A DNA stretch of 64,000 nucleotides from Rhizobium metallidurans (GTDB lineage Bacteria; Pseudomonadota; Alphaproteobacteria; Rhizobiales; Rhizobiaceae), in NCBI RefSeq assembly GCF_014196505.1, contig NZ_JACIDW010000009.1, positions 1 through 64,000 of the forward strand, written 5' to 3'. A model generated the notes under the pieces. It worked only from the letters and a program-made list of their open reading frames with translations. It did not search any database and was not told the origin of the DNA. Below are positions 34,036 through 43,315 of the stretch, piece after piece (the first letter of the stretch is position 1; each line of letters starts with the position of its first letter). Made by a program: the position numbers and the translations under genes.

Positions 34036-34953
34036 CTAGCCGTGGCTCGCATCGTTGGGCACCAGCGGCTCGACATCCTTGACCTTGGCGCGATGGAAGA
34101 TGAACAGCCCGGCGAGCACGATGACGGCGGCGCCGATCAGCGTCTGTCTGTCGGGGAAGTCGCCAAAGAACACCCAGCCGAAAATGACCGCCCAAAGCAG
34201 CAGCGTATATTGCAGCGGCGCCAGCAGCGACGCCGGTGCAAGCTTCAGCGAGCGCGTGATCATCAGATGCGCCGAGCAGGAAACCACGCCGAGCAGCAAG
34301 AGCGCGAGCAGCTGATTCGCGCTGAAGCCGCTCCAGCTGCCGATGCTGAGCAGCGCGCCGGTTAAGAGGCATCCCACGGTTTGCCAGGTCACCAGTGTCG
34401 CATCGGGCGTCGAGCGCAACACGCGGCCAAGTACCAACGTCAGCGCGAATGACATGCTGCCGACAAGGCCGAACATGGAAGGCCACGAGAGCATGGCGGA
34501 GGAAGGCCGGAGCGCGATGACGACCCCGACAAAGCCGATCAAGACCGCCAGCCAGCGCCGCCAGCCGATACGCTCGCCCAACAGGAAATGCGACAGCGCC
34601 GCGACGTAGATCGGCCCGGCCATGTAGAAGGTCATGACATCGGCGAGCGGAAGATAGGCGACGGCCGCATAGAAGAGCCCGGTATCGGCGGTGGCGAGAA
34701 CCACGCGCGCGAGCTGCCATCGCGGCTTTTCGACCCTGTAGAGCGCGGAGACGGGCTGGCGCGCGAGCATCGGACCGAGCACGAAAAACGCACCGAACGA
34801 GCGGATCAGAAGGACCTGGCCGACGGAAAAGCTCGCCACCAGCCATTTGCCCATTGCGTCGTTGAGGGCGAACATGAAGTCGCCCACGAGCATCAGGAGG
34901 ATGCCCGCCAGGATGGCGTTGCCGCCCACGGCGAAAGCCGCTTGTCTGCTCAT
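34036..34953 (-). CDS. DMT-superfamily transporter (EamA)
   Basis: This inner-membrane protein of about 305 residues has ten hydrophobic segments in two EamA halves, beginning GNAILAGILLMLVGDFMFAL. The start at 34953 (MSRQAAFAVGG) is preferred; a frame open to 35028 adds 25 residues without support. Its stop lies 5 bases from the convergent LacI stop. The substrate is unknown. It is only distantly similar to the DMT protein at 11753. Confidence 0.82.
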   Translation of the reverse strand: MSRQAAFAVGGNAILAGILLMLVGDFMFALNDAMGKWLVASFSVGQVLLIRSFGAFFVLGPMLARQPVSALYRVEKPRWQLARVVLATADTGLFYAAVAYLPLADVMTFYMAGPIYVAALSHFLLGERIGWRRWLAVLIGFVGVVIALRPSSAMLSWPSMFGLVGSMSFALTLVLGRVLRSTPDATLVTWQTVGCLLTGALLSIGSWSGFSANQLLALLLLGVVSCSAHLMITRSLKLAPASLLAPLQYTLLLWAVIFGWVFFGDFPDRQTLIGAAVIVLAGLFIFHRAKVKDVEPLVPNDASHG

Positions 34954-35255
34954 GATGTTCGGGCGCTCCGAAACGCCGTTTTGCGGCGAGGATCGAAAGG
35001 CAGAACGATTTGAAAGCCTCCGCATCACGCCGATGCCTGTTTGTATGGCGGACGCTTACTCTAGCGGCAGGATGTGTTGCAAGGGGCCAAGCACGTCATC
35101 CATCGGAACGGCTTCAAATCCATCCGCCACTCGCGACAATTCATACCCGAAAGCTCTTGACGCGGCCGCTGCGAGGAATAGTAAGGGCACTACTAAATAA
35201 CAGCCGGCGCCGCATACTTCATCGTCCACGCCGACGTTTGCCCCGAAAGCCTCAC
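34954..35255. other. 302-base gap between divergent transporter genes, no gene recognised
   Basis: This gap holds the promoters of the divergent DMT and MFS transporter genes. The long plus frame from 35010 is an upstream extension of the MFS frame, without start signals. I saw no strong palindrome or RNA gene. Confidence 0.4.
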
Positions 35256-36722
35256 ATGACACAAAGAACTTCGCATCGCGGACTGGTCGTCGTCGCGATC
35301 ATGGCAAGCATGGCGATGATCGCCATCGAAGCAACCATCGTCTCGACGGCGATGCCGCAGATCGCCGCCCAGCTCGGCCAGATCAATCTCTATTCGTGGG
35401 TCTTTTCGTCGTTCCTGCTGACGCAGACCGCGACGACGGTGGTGTTCGGCAAGCTCGCCGACATCTATGGCCGCAAGCCGATGCTGATGGTCGGCATCGC
35501 GCTGTTTCTGCTCGCTTCGGTGCTCGCCGGCTTCGCCTGGTCGATGCCCTCGATGATCGGGTTTCGCCTGCTGCAGGGGATCGGCGCCGGCGCGATACAG
35601 CCCGTCGCCATGACCGTGGTCGCCGACCTCTTTCCCGGAAACCAGCGCGGCAAGGTGCAGGGATATCTGGCAAGCGTCTGGGCGCTGTCGGCCGTCGTCG
35701 GCCCGCTTCTCGGCAGCCTGATCATTCACAATCTCCCATGGGCCTGGATCTTCTGGATCAACGTGCCGGTGGGTCTTTTGGCGGCGCTCGGGTTCCTGTT
35801 TTTCCTGCACGAGGAAAAGCGGCCGCGCGTCGTTTCGATCGATGTGCTCGGCGCCGCGCTGTTCGCCGTCTCGATCTCCGCGCTGATGATCGCGCTCACC
35901 GAGATCGAGAGCGCCGTCTCCGGCTATGCGATCGCGGCTTTCGTCGTCTTTCTTGGCGCCCTCGCCGCCTTCATCTGGCAGGAGCGCAGAGCCGAAGCGC
36001 CAATGGTCGCGCCCGACCTGTGGTTGCGGCGGCCGATCGCCTTCGCCAACCTGGCGGTCTTTTTCGCCAGCATGTCGATCATGGGGCTGACGACCTTCCT
36101 GCCGATGTATGTGCAGACCGTGCTTGATCGCTCGCCGCTCGTTGCCGGCTTCGCTCTGACCATGCTGTTGCTCGGCTGGCCCTGCGGCGCGACGATCGCC
36201 TCGCGCCAGTTTTCCCGCTTCGGCCTGCGCCCGATCATGATCGTCGGGAGCCTGTTCATACCGGTCGGGACCTGCCTGCTCGTGCTCCTGGCGCCGTCCA
36301 GTTCCCCGGTGCTGGCGGCGGCCGGGTCGCTGATCATGGGCTTCGGAATGGGCCTGCTGAACATCGGCGCGCTCATCCTCACCCAGGAAAGCGTGAGCGC
36401 CTCCGACCGGGGCAGCGCCACGGCCTCCAACGTATTCTCGCGCAATCTCGGCAGCACGCTCGGCGCGGCCGTGCTGGGCGCCGTCCTGACCTATGGTCTG
36501 GCGAACGCCAATAACGGTCAGGCGATCACGCCCGAGCAATTGCGCGACTTGCTGAACGGCACGGGCGCGGCTCTCGGCGGCGGCGAGGATATCCGCCAGG
36601 CGTTGCAGCAGGCGCTGCATGCGACCTTCATGGTGATGATGCTGATCGCGGTGCTGATCGTCCCGGCATGTCTCCTGGTGCGGCAACCGCAAACGCCGCA
36701 GGCGGAACCGAAGAGCGCGTGA
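35256..36722 (+). CDS. MFS drug efflux transporter, DHA2 (EmrB/QacA) family
   Basis: This 488-residue proton-driven exporter should have about 14 membrane helices. The first helix is GLVVVAIMASMAMIAIEATI and the conserved motif A region is VFGKLADIYGRKPMLM after helix 2. A motif-C-like segment, GPLLGSLIIHNLPWAWIFWI, follows in the first half. The start at 35256 puts the first helix 10 residues in. Such proteins expel toxic compounds. No TetR/MarR gene is adjacent. Confidence 0.86.
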   Translation: MTQRTSHRGLVVVAIMASMAMIAIEATIVSTAMPQIAAQLGQINLYSWVFSSFLLTQTATTVVFGKLADIYGRKPMLMVGIALFLLASVLAGFAWSMPSMIGFRLLQGIGAGAIQPVAMTVVADLFPGNQRGKVQGYLASVWALSAVVGPLLGSLIIHNLPWAWIFWINVPVGLLAALGFLFFLHEEKRPRVVSIDVLGAALFAVSISALMIALTEIESAVSGYAIAAFVVFLGALAAFIWQERRAEAPMVAPDLWLRRPIAFANLAVFFASMSIMGLTTFLPMYVQTVLDRSPLVAGFALTMLLLGWPCGATIASRQFSRFGLRPIMIVGSLFIPVGTCLLVLLAPSSSPVLAAAGSLIMGFGMGLLNIGALILTQESVSASDRGSATASNVFSRNLGSTLGAAVLGAVLTYGLANANNGQAITPEQLRDLLNGTGAALGGGEDIRQALQQALHATFMVMMLIAVLIVPACLLVRQPQTPQAEPKSA

Positions 36723-36772
36723 CTGAATGAGACGATAAGAGACGGGGCGATCATCTCGCCCGGTCTCCTGTC

Positions 36773-36982
36773 TCAATGCGCGAAGACGCTGTCGAAATCC
36801 TTGAAACCCTTGACTTCGATCGGGTTGCCGCTCGGATCGAAGAAGAACATGGTCCGCTGTTCGCCCGGCTCACCCTCGAAGCGGACAGCCTAGTGAAAGC
36901 TCACATCTAGGACGTCGCCATAGAAGCGTCTTGCCGCATCGAGGTCGGTGACGTGGTAGGCGAGATGGAAGAGTGAGCGCAC
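36773..36982 (-). pseudogene. broken VOC/glyoxalase-family gene (internal deletion plus stop)
   Basis: On the minus strand a GTG at 36982 with AAAGGAG upstream opens RSLFHLAYHVTDLDAARRFY then GDVLDVSFH, and an in-frame TAG follows. The same frame continues as [20 protein letters not shown] then [18 protein letters not shown] and stops. These are the first and last parts of a VOC protein of about 135-140 residues. About 65-70 middle residues are missing and a stop codon marks the junction. The protein cannot be made whole. The original enzyme class is known only at family level. Confidence 0.75.
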
Positions 36983-37069
36983 GGTGGTCTCCTTTGTGAC
37001 GGCGAGATGGTGTTCATCAACGGATGGAAAGGTTCTGCGTTCGATAACGGCTTGGCGCCGCGTGTCCGC

Positions 37070-38032
37070 TCAGCGCATCGGCGCGTCCATCCGCAATGGC
37101 TTTTCTTCGAGTGACGTGAGGATATCCGCGAGCGCCTCGTTGCGCGCGATCAGCAGGTCTTCCGCTTCTTCCTGGGAGACGGATTTAAAGCGAATGGCGC
37201 TTCCGGTCGTGGTCTGCGCCAGCCGCGCAAGGTCGACCGAGGCAACAGTGGCGATCTTGGGATAGCCGCCGGTTGTCTGTCGCTCCGCCATCAGCACGAT
37301 CGGCCGGCCGGACGACGGCACCTGGATCGAACCCGCGACCGTACCGTCCGAGACGATATCGTGACCGGCGAAAGCGTGGATCGCCGGACCGTCGAGAACC
37401 TGCGCCATGCGGTCTCGGCTCGGCGTGACGTGAAAGGGTTCGCGCAGGAAATTCTTCCAGGCGGCGGCGTCGAAATGATCCGCCTGCGGCCCCGGAACGA
37501 CCCGAACCGGACCGCCCGAACGGGAGAAGGGTTTGCGCAATGCCAGGAGCGGTGCCTGCGTCGTCTCGCCAAGCGGCAGACGGTCGCCGATCGCCAGACG
37601 CCGGCCATCCACGCCGCCGAGACCCGAGCGCAGATGCGTCGAGCGCGCCTCCAGGACCTTCGGCGTCTCAAGCCCGCCCGAAATGGCGAGGTAGCCCCAG
37701 ACCACCTGTCGCAGCGCGCCGATCTTCAAGACCTCGCCCGGCATCAGCCAGTGGCTTTCCCAGCCATGCCTCGCCTCACCATCGACGGTGATATCGACGG
37801 CGCCGCCGGTCACCGCGAAGCGCACGGGTGCTTCGACCTCGAAAGCACCGCCGACATGCGCGAATTCCAAAGTCGCGTCGCGATCGGCATTGCCGACGAG
37901 GCGGTTGCCGATCAGCATCGACATCAGGTCCATCGCGCCCGCGCCGGAAACGCCGAGATGCATCAGCCCGGTGCGCCCGAGGTCCTGGACCGTCAGCATC
38001 GGCCCTGCCTGTTTGATATGGAGCACGGTCAT
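37070..38032 (-). CDS. pxpC: 5-oxoprolinase subunit C (biotin-dependent carboxyltransferase/KipA family)
   Basis: This 320-residue protein has TVLHIKQAGPMLTVQDLGRT at the N-terminus and VSGAGAMDLMSMLIGNRLVG, both typical of PxpC/KipA proteins, and ends with the conserved GGYPKIATVASVDLARLAQT. With PxpA and PxpB it forms the ATP-dependent 5-oxoprolinase that opens 5-oxoproline to glutamate. The start at 38032 overlaps the pxpB stop by 4 bases. The pxpA gene is about 9 kb away at 47028, an unusual split. The gene just downstream is a broken VOC gene. Confidence 0.85.
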   Translation of the reverse strand: MTVLHIKQAGPMLTVQDLGRTGLMHLGVSGAGAMDLMSMLIGNRLVGNADRDATLEFAHVGGAFEVEAPVRFAVTGGAVDITVDGEARHGWESHWLMPGEVLKIGALRQVVWGYLAISGGLETPKVLEARSTHLRSGLGGVDGRRLAIGDRLPLGETTQAPLLALRKPFSRSGGPVRVVPGPQADHFDAAAWKNFLREPFHVTPSRDRMAQVLDGPAIHAFAGHDIVSDGTVAGSIQVPSSGRPIVLMAERQTTGGYPKIATVASVDLARLAQTTTGSAIRFKSVSQEEAEDLLIARNEALADILTSLEEKPLRMDAPMR

Positions 38033-38772
38033 GGCGCCTCCCACTCCTCTATCGATTCGCCTCGCCTGACGGCGGCGTCGAGGCTTTCGGCCTCGTCGGC
38101 ATCGACAGGGCGGAAGCGCACGCGATCACCGGCGCGCAGCAGGAATGGCTCGGCGCGCGACGGATCGAATATCCTGAGTGGCGTGCGACCTATGTATCGC
38201 CAGCCGCTCGGACAAGGAACGGAATTGATGCTGGCCTGCTTGCCGCCGATGCCGATCGCGCTCGCCTCGATCCGCTGGCGCGGAACGGCAAGGCGTGGCG
38301 TGTGCAGCTGCTGCGGCAGGCCGCCGAGATAAGAAAAGCCCGGCGCGAAACCGATCATGTAGACGCGATAGTCCGCCGAAGCATGCAAGGCGATCAATGC
38401 CTCGCGCGACATCTGCTTCATCTGCGCGAGGTCGTCGAGATCGATCCCGACCTCATGGCCGTAAAGAACCGGCACGGTGATCCGGCGCGCGGTCACGCCG
38501 CCCACCGACAAGTGCCCGAGCCGCGCTTCCAGCGAGGCGGAGAGGTTCTTTCCACGAATGACGGTGGGATCGTAGGCGACGAGCAGCGAACGATAGGTCG
38601 GAACGGTCTCGACGACGCCTGTGATCGGCCGCGTCGCCAGCATGTCCGCCAGGGCAATGACGCGCTCATTCGTCTCTTCATCGATCTGGTCGGAGAACTC
38701 GACGACGAGGGCGCTGTCGCCACAGGGGATGATGCGCGGATAGGTGTGTCGCAACGACTGCGTCATGGCCAT
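38029..38772 (-). CDS. pxpB: 5-oxoprolinase subunit B (allophanate hydrolase subunit 1/KipI family)
   Basis: This 247-residue protein shows CGDSALVVEFSDQIDEETNE near the N-terminus and the family core YMIGFAPGFSYLGGLPQQLH with TPRLAVPRQRIEASAIGIGG. It is the partner of the PxpC protein, whose start overlaps its stop by 4 bases. Both are cytosolic. The start may be two codons later, at 38766. Confidence 0.86.
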   Translation of the reverse strand: MAMTQSLRHTYPRIIPCGDSALVVEFSDQIDEETNERVIALADMLATRPITGVVETVPTYRSLLVAYDPTVIRGKNLSASLEARLGHLSVGGVTARRITVPVLYGHEVGIDLDDLAQMKQMSREALIALHASADYRVYMIGFAPGFSYLGGLPQQLHTPRLAVPRQRIEASAIGIGGKQASINSVPCPSGWRYIGRTPLRIFDPSRAEPFLLRAGDRVRFRPVDADEAESLDAAVRRGESIEEWEAP

Positions 38773-39080
38773 GTGCGCGACCTAATCTGCGGGAAGGCTT
38801 CGGGCGCGGTGGAATGCCGCTCGGGAGGCCTGGATGCCGAGCGCCAACGCAACGCGAGAGATATTTCCACCATCACCATCAAACATGTCTCGACAAGCGA
38901 GATTCTCAATCGACAATGCTCTTGTCATTTCAGATACCAATTTTATGTCAAGCCATCCCGCGCCGACCGGCAATGGCGATATGCCGGGTGCCGCCGTGAC
39001 GGCGCGCGCGTTGCGTGACAAACTCATCGGCGGTGGAATCGATATAGCCCCCTTTTTCCACGCCGAAATCTGAACGAGGA
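38773..39080. other. 308-base gap between pxpB and the D-amino-acid transaminase gene
   Basis: This is a divergent promoter region. Short frames exist on both strands, but none has a start signal or recognisable sequence. I saw no clear operator like those at 46957-46993. Confidence 0.4.
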
Positions 39081-39941
39081 ATGATCTTGACCCGTACCGT
39101 ATATCTGAACGGCAGCTGGCTCGCCGAAGCCGACGCAAAAGTCTCCATCTTCGACCGAGGCTTCCTGTTTGCCGACGCGATCTACGAAGTCACCGGCGTT
39201 GTCGGCGGCAAGCTGCTCGAATATGCCGGTCACGCGGCCCGCCTTCAGCGCTCCATGGCCGAACTCGGCATCGCCTGCCCGCTGACGCAGGACGAATTGC
39301 TCGCCGTTCACCGCGAGATCGTCCGCAGGAACGACCTTCAGGAGGGGCTGATCTATCTGCAGATTTCCCGTGGCGCGGCCGATCGCGACTTCGCCTTCCC
39401 GACAAACGCCGCCCCGACGCTGGTCCTGTTCACCCAGGCCAAGGCCGTGCTCGACAATCCGAAGGTGAAGACCGGTATTTCCGTTGCGCTGGTTGCCGAT
39501 CAGCGCTGGGCCCGGCGCGACATCAAGACGGTTCAGCTGCTCTATCCCTCGATGGCGAAGATGCAGGCGGCGTCCGTCGGCGCCGATGACGCCTGGCTCG
39601 TCGAGGACGGCTTCGTCACGGAGGCGAGTTCAGCGACCGCGCACATCATCAGCCAGGACGGGACACTGATCACCCGTGGCCTGTCGAGCGCGATCCTGCA
39701 TGGCATCACGCGTCTCAGCGTCCTCGACATCGCCCGTAAAGCCGGCCTTGCCGTCGAGGAACGCGCGTTCACGCCCGAAGAGGCCAGGGATGCCGCCGAG
39801 GCCTTCATCACCTCGGCCACCAGCTTCGTTCTGCCGGTCACTCAGATCGATGGGCAGCCGGTCGGCGACGGCAAGCCCGGGCCTCGGACGCTGAAGCTTC
39901 GCCAGCTCTATATCGAAAACAAGCTGGCGAATGCGATCTGA
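39081..39941 (+). CDS. D-amino-acid transaminase (class IV PLP aminotransferase)
   Basis: This enzyme of about 286 residues has the fold-type IV signatures DRGFLFADAIYEV near residue 29, the PLP lysine in RRDIKTVQLLYPSM and the phosphate-binding TRGLSSAILHGITRLSVLDI. It interconverts D-amino acids and 2-oxo acids such as D-alanine and pyruvate. The ATG at 39081 directly follows GAGGA, too close for normal initiation; the TTG at 39087 (reading TRTVYLNGSW) has the better spacing and may be the true start. Next to 5-oxoprolinase genes it may feed D-glutamate or D-amino acid use. Confidence 0.86.
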   Translation: MILTRTVYLNGSWLAEADAKVSIFDRGFLFADAIYEVTGVVGGKLLEYAGHAARLQRSMAELGIACPLTQDELLAVHREIVRRNDLQEGLIYLQISRGAADRDFAFPTNAAPTLVLFTQAKAVLDNPKVKTGISVALVADQRWARRDIKTVQLLYPSMAKMQAASVGADDAWLVEDGFVTEASSATAHIISQDGTLITRGLSSAILHGITRLSVLDIARKAGLAVEERAFTPEEARDAAEAFITSATSFVLPVTQIDGQPVGDGKPGPRTLKLRQLYIENKLANAI

Positions 39942-40103
39942 TGGCTCGCCGTTGCCGGCGCGCCGGTCGCAAGCCCGGGCGCCTGCGTCAGGCCGGCAAG
40001 CGGCGGCCGGAAACCTGATCCCGCGACATGAGCCTTCTCGCTGCCAGGGAGCAACGGCAACATGCTTTAAAATCAAGGCGAAGCCGGAAGATAGGCGCGG
40101 ATC

Positions 40104-40979
40104 TCACTTCGGTTCGCGCGGTGGCTGTTCATCCTGTTGCGGTTCGCCCGCTCGCAGCGCGTCGACGATCCGCCGCGCTTGCCTCAGATGCGGGGCGTCG
40201 ATCATCCGGCCGTCGAGTTGAAAAGCGCCCCTCCCCGGCTCCGCTTCGAACGCGGCGATCGTGGCCCGGGCGTTCGCGATCTCCGCTTCCGTCGGCGTGA
40301 AGGCATCGTTGATGATCGGGACCTGCGAGGGGTGAATGGCCATCATGCCGGTAAACCCGTCGCGGCGCCCGCGCCTGGCGTAGCTGCGCAACCCCTCAAG
40401 GTCGCGGAATTCAGGATAGACCGTTTCGATCACCGCGACACCGGCGGCATGGCCGGCGAACAGCGTCAGCGAGCGCGCCAGTTCATAAGGCTGGGTATAG
40501 CTGCCGTCTTCATTGCGGGCGCTTGTCGCGCCGATCGCCGCCGGTAGATCCTCGGCCCCCCAGGTCAGCCCCAGCAAGGATTGACGAACGGCGGCGTAGC
40601 TGCCCAGCTGAAAAATGGCCGCCGGCGTCTCGGTCGCGATGGGCAATATCGGCATATCCGGCGCCATTGCCGCCAGCGCTGCCACGCTTATGCTGCCCTC
40701 CGCTTTCGGCAAGACGAGACCGTTCGGGCCAGCGTCGAGGACGGCGCGAAGATCCTCCTCCACCAAGCCGCTGTCCAGCGCATTGATGCGGACGAACAGC
40801 CGCGCCTTTCTTTCCGCTGATCGCAGGAACGAGGCGACCGCCATTCTCGCCGCCGGCTTTGCCTGCAGGGTGACGGAATCCTCAAGGTCGAGGATCAACG
40901 CGTCCGCGGACGATCCGAGCGCCTTTTCCATCCGGTCCGGTCGGTCGCCCGGCACGAAAAGCAGCGAGCGCAACCTCAT
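40104..40979 (-). CDS. HpcH/HpaI-type CoA ester lyase (CitE-like)
   Basis: This 291-residue TIM-barrel lyase begins LRSLLFVPGDRPDRMEKALG and has the conserved LILDLEDSVTLQAKPAAR and RINALDSGLVEEDL. Relatives cleave malyl-CoA, citramalyl-CoA or similar thioesters. The start at 40979 overlaps the MaoC stop by 4 bases. It is the last gene of the acyl-CoA operon and takes the place where HMG-CoA lyase stands in standard leucine operons. The substrate is inferred only. Confidence 0.82.
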   Translation of the reverse strand: MRLRSLLFVPGDRPDRMEKALGSSADALILDLEDSVTLQAKPAARMAVASFLRSAERKARLFVRINALDSGLVEEDLRAVLDAGPNGLVLPKAEGSISVAALAAMAPDMPILPIATETPAAIFQLGSYAAVRQSLLGLTWGAEDLPAAIGATSARNEDGSYTQPYELARSLTLFAGHAAGVAVIETVYPEFRDLEGLRSYARRGRRDGFTGMMAIHPSQVPIINDAFTPTEAEIANARATIAAFEAEPGRGAFQLDGRMIDAPHLRQARRIVDALRAGEPQQDEQPPREPK

Positions 40980-41431
40980 GCCGGCCTCCTCCGCACCAGC
41001 GCCGTGCGCAGGCAGCGGCAGACCACCTCGCCCCGCTGGTTGATCAGCTCGTGCTGGAAGGTGACAATGCCCGCCGTGGGCCTCGAACGGCTCTCTTTGA
41101 GATCGCTGACTTCCGTTTCGGCACGCATCGTATCGCCGATGAAGACCGGCTTCGGCATGACAAGCCTGTCGTAGCCCAAATTCGCGACCAGCGTCCCCAT
41201 GGTCGTATCGCCGACCGAAAGGCCGACCATCAGCGCGAAGGTAAAGGTGCCGTTGACGATGATCTGGCCAAATTCGCTGGCTCGTGCCGCTTCCGCATCG
41301 ATGTGCAGCGGTTGCGGATTGTGGGTCATGGCGGAGAAGAGGAGATTGTCCGTCTCGGTGACCGTGCGGCGGATCTCGTGCGAGATCCGGTCGCCGATGG
41401 TCCAGTCCTCGAAATGACGGCCTGCCATCAT
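40976..41431 (-). CDS. MaoC-family acyl-CoA dehydratase/hydratase
   Basis: This 151-residue hot-dog-fold protein has the hydratase segment MTHNPQPLHIDAEAARASEF, where the usual catalytic Asp before Asn-Pro is His, as in some MaoC subfamilies. GQIIVNGTFTFALMVGLSVG follows. The start at 41431 overlaps the biotin carboxylase stop (ATGA); the next ATG at 41428 is also possible. It is in the position of methylglutaconyl-CoA hydratase (LiuC) but belongs to an unrelated fold. Confidence 0.82.
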   Translation of the reverse strand: MMAGRHFEDWTIGDRISHEIRRTVTETDNLLFSAMTHNPQPLHIDAEAARASEFGQIIVNGTFTFALMVGLSVGDTTMGTLVANLGYDRLVMPKPVFIGDTMRAETEVSDLKESRSRPTAGIVTFQHELINQRGEVVCRCLRTALVRRRPA

Positions 41432-43284
41432 GGCTCTCCTTCCAGCTGCATGAGAACACTGCCTTCGACGACCTGCGCGTCGGCAAGCACCTTCATCTCC
41501 GAGACGACGCCATCGAACGGCGCGCTCAGCGTCTGCTCCATCTTCATCGCCTCGATGACGACAAGAGGCTGTCCTCTGGTCACCCGATCTCCGCTGGCGA
41601 CCATGAGCGCGATCACCCTGCCCGGCATCGGCGCGACGATCGCGCCGTCGAAATGGCCCGAATTTCCGCCGGCATGGCCGGCGCGAACCGTCCCATAGGC
41701 CCAAGCTTCGCCATCCAGAAAAAGCACGCCGGCATCGGTCGCGACCGGTTCGCCGCCATCCCGAAGTTCTACCCGATAGGGGCCGCCGCCTACCTCGACA
41801 CCGATCTCCCGGGAAGGCGGCGCGTTCATTCGGAAGCCCGTTGCCGTCGCCCATATATCGCTGCCCGGTTTCGGCAGGATCGCTCGCGCGGCCGCCTGCA
41901 GCACGCGTGAGCCGGGCTCGATCGAGGGAATGAGATGCGTCGAGTGCCGTTCGATGAAGCCGGTGTCGACCGCGCCCGCCTGAAATTCGGGGTGGTCGAT
42001 CGTGCGCGCCAGGAACGCCGCGTTGGTTCGCACCGGCCAGACCTCGACGCTTGCCGCCGCGAGAGCCAGTCGCCGCGCCGCCTCCTGCCGTGTCGCGCCG
42101 TGGCTGATCAGCTTGGCGATCATCGGGTCGTAATAGGCGCTGATCTCATTGCCCTCTTCGACGCCGCTATCGACCCTGACCCCGTCGGGAAACCGCAGAC
42201 GGTGCAGCCGCCCGGTCGAAGGCAGGAAGCCGGTGGAGGGGTTTTCGGCGTAAAGCCTCGCCTCCATCGCCCATCCCTTGATCGATAACTGCTCCTGCCG
42301 CAGAGGCAGGGGCTCGCCGGATGCCACCAGGATTTGCCACTCGACCAGATCCTGGCCGGAGATGGCCTCGGTAACGGGATGTTCGACCTGCAGCCGTGTG
42401 TTCATCTCCATGAACCAGATGCGATCGGCGCGAAGTCCGTCGGACGCATCCGCGATGAATTCGATCGTTCCGGCGCCGATATAATCGACCGCGCGCGCGG
42501 CCTGAACCGCCGCCTGGCAGACAGCCTCTCGGGTCGATGCGTCCATGCCCGGCGCCGGCGCCTCTTCGATCACCTTCTGGTGGCGGCGTTGCAGCGAACA
42601 GTCGCGCTCGAACAGGTGGACCACGTTTCCGTGCGTGTCGCCGAAGACCTGAACCTCGATGTGGCGGGGCGAGAGGATATATTTCTCGAGAAGCACCCGG
42701 TCATCGCCGAAGGAGGCCGCGGCTTCGCGCCGGCAACTGGCGAGTGCTGCTGGAAATTCCACAGCGCCATCGACCCGCCGCATGCCCTTGCCGCCGCCGC
42801 CGGCCACGGCCTTGATGAGGACAGGATAGCCGATCGCATCCGCTTCCCGCCGCAGCCGTTCATCCGCCTGGTCCTCGCCGAGATAGCCTGGCGTGACGGG
42901 GACACCCGCAGCGATCATCCGCTTCTTCGCCGCATCCTTGAGGCCCATGGCCCGGATGGCGGCGGCCGGCGCGCCGACCCAGATCAGGCCGGCGGCCGCG
43001 ACCCTCTCGGCGAACCCGGCATTTTCCGAAAGAAAGCCGTAGCCCGGATGGATCGCCCTGGCACCGGTCCGGATCGCGGCCTCTATAATCCTGTCGGCAT
43101 TGAGATAGCTCTCCCTGGCCGCTGCCGGACCGATAGGGACCGCCTCGTCCGCCTCGCGAACGAAGGGCATGTCGCCATCGATATCGGAGTGGACGGCGAT
43201 CGTGCGGATCCCGAGCCTTTTCGCCGTTCTTATGATCCTCCTCGCGATCTCGCCGCGATTTGCGATCAGCAGGCTGTCTATCAC
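41428..43284 (-). CDS. acyl-CoA carboxylase biotin carboxylase/biotin carrier subunit (MCC alpha-like)
   Basis: This 618-residue subunit has an N-terminal biotin carboxylase domain (SLLIANRGEIARRIIRTAKR; ATP-grasp with AVAGGGGKGMRRV; EMNTRLQVEHPVTE) and a C-terminal biotinyl domain with the biotin lysine in VIEAMKMEQTL. It carboxylates biotin for a branched acyl-CoA such as 3-methylcrotonyl-CoA. The GTG start at 43284 follows AGAGGAGAG. A frame extended to 43659 is not credible. Its beta partner is the next gene upstream, 31 bases away. Confidence 0.86.
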   Translation of the reverse strand: MIDSLLIANRGEIARRIIRTAKRLGIRTIAVHSDIDGDMPFVREADEAVPIGPAAARESYLNADRIIEAAIRTGARAIHPGYGFLSENAGFAERVAAAGLIWVGAPAAAIRAMGLKDAAKKRMIAAGVPVTPGYLGEDQADERLRREADAIGYPVLIKAVAGGGGKGMRRVDGAVEFPAALASCRREAAASFGDDRVLLEKYILSPRHIEVQVFGDTHGNVVHLFERDCSLQRRHQKVIEEAPAPGMDASTREAVCQAAVQAARAVDYIGAGTIEFIADASDGLRADRIWFMEMNTRLQVEHPVTEAISGQDLVEWQILVASGEPLPLRQEQLSIKGWAMEARLYAENPSTGFLPSTGRLHRLRFPDGVRVDSGVEEGNEISAYYDPMIAKLISHGATRQEAARRLALAAASVEVWPVRTNAAFLARTIDHPEFQAGAVDTGFIERHSTHLIPSIEPGSRVLQAAARAILPKPGSDIWATATGFRMNAPPSREIGVEVGGGPYRVELRDGGEPVATDAGVLFLDGEAWAYGTVRAGHAGGNSGHFDGAIVAPMPGRVIALMVASGDRVTRGQPLVVIEAMKMEQTLSAPFDGVVSEMKVLADAQVVEGSVLMQLEGEP

Positions 43285-43315
43285 AGTCTCTCCTCTCTTC
43301 TCCTCGCCGTTGAGG

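Noticed and set aside
38782..39138. small frames on both strands between pxpB and the transaminase gene
   Set aside because: None has a ribosome site or recognisable sequence, and they overlap a likely divergent promoter region.
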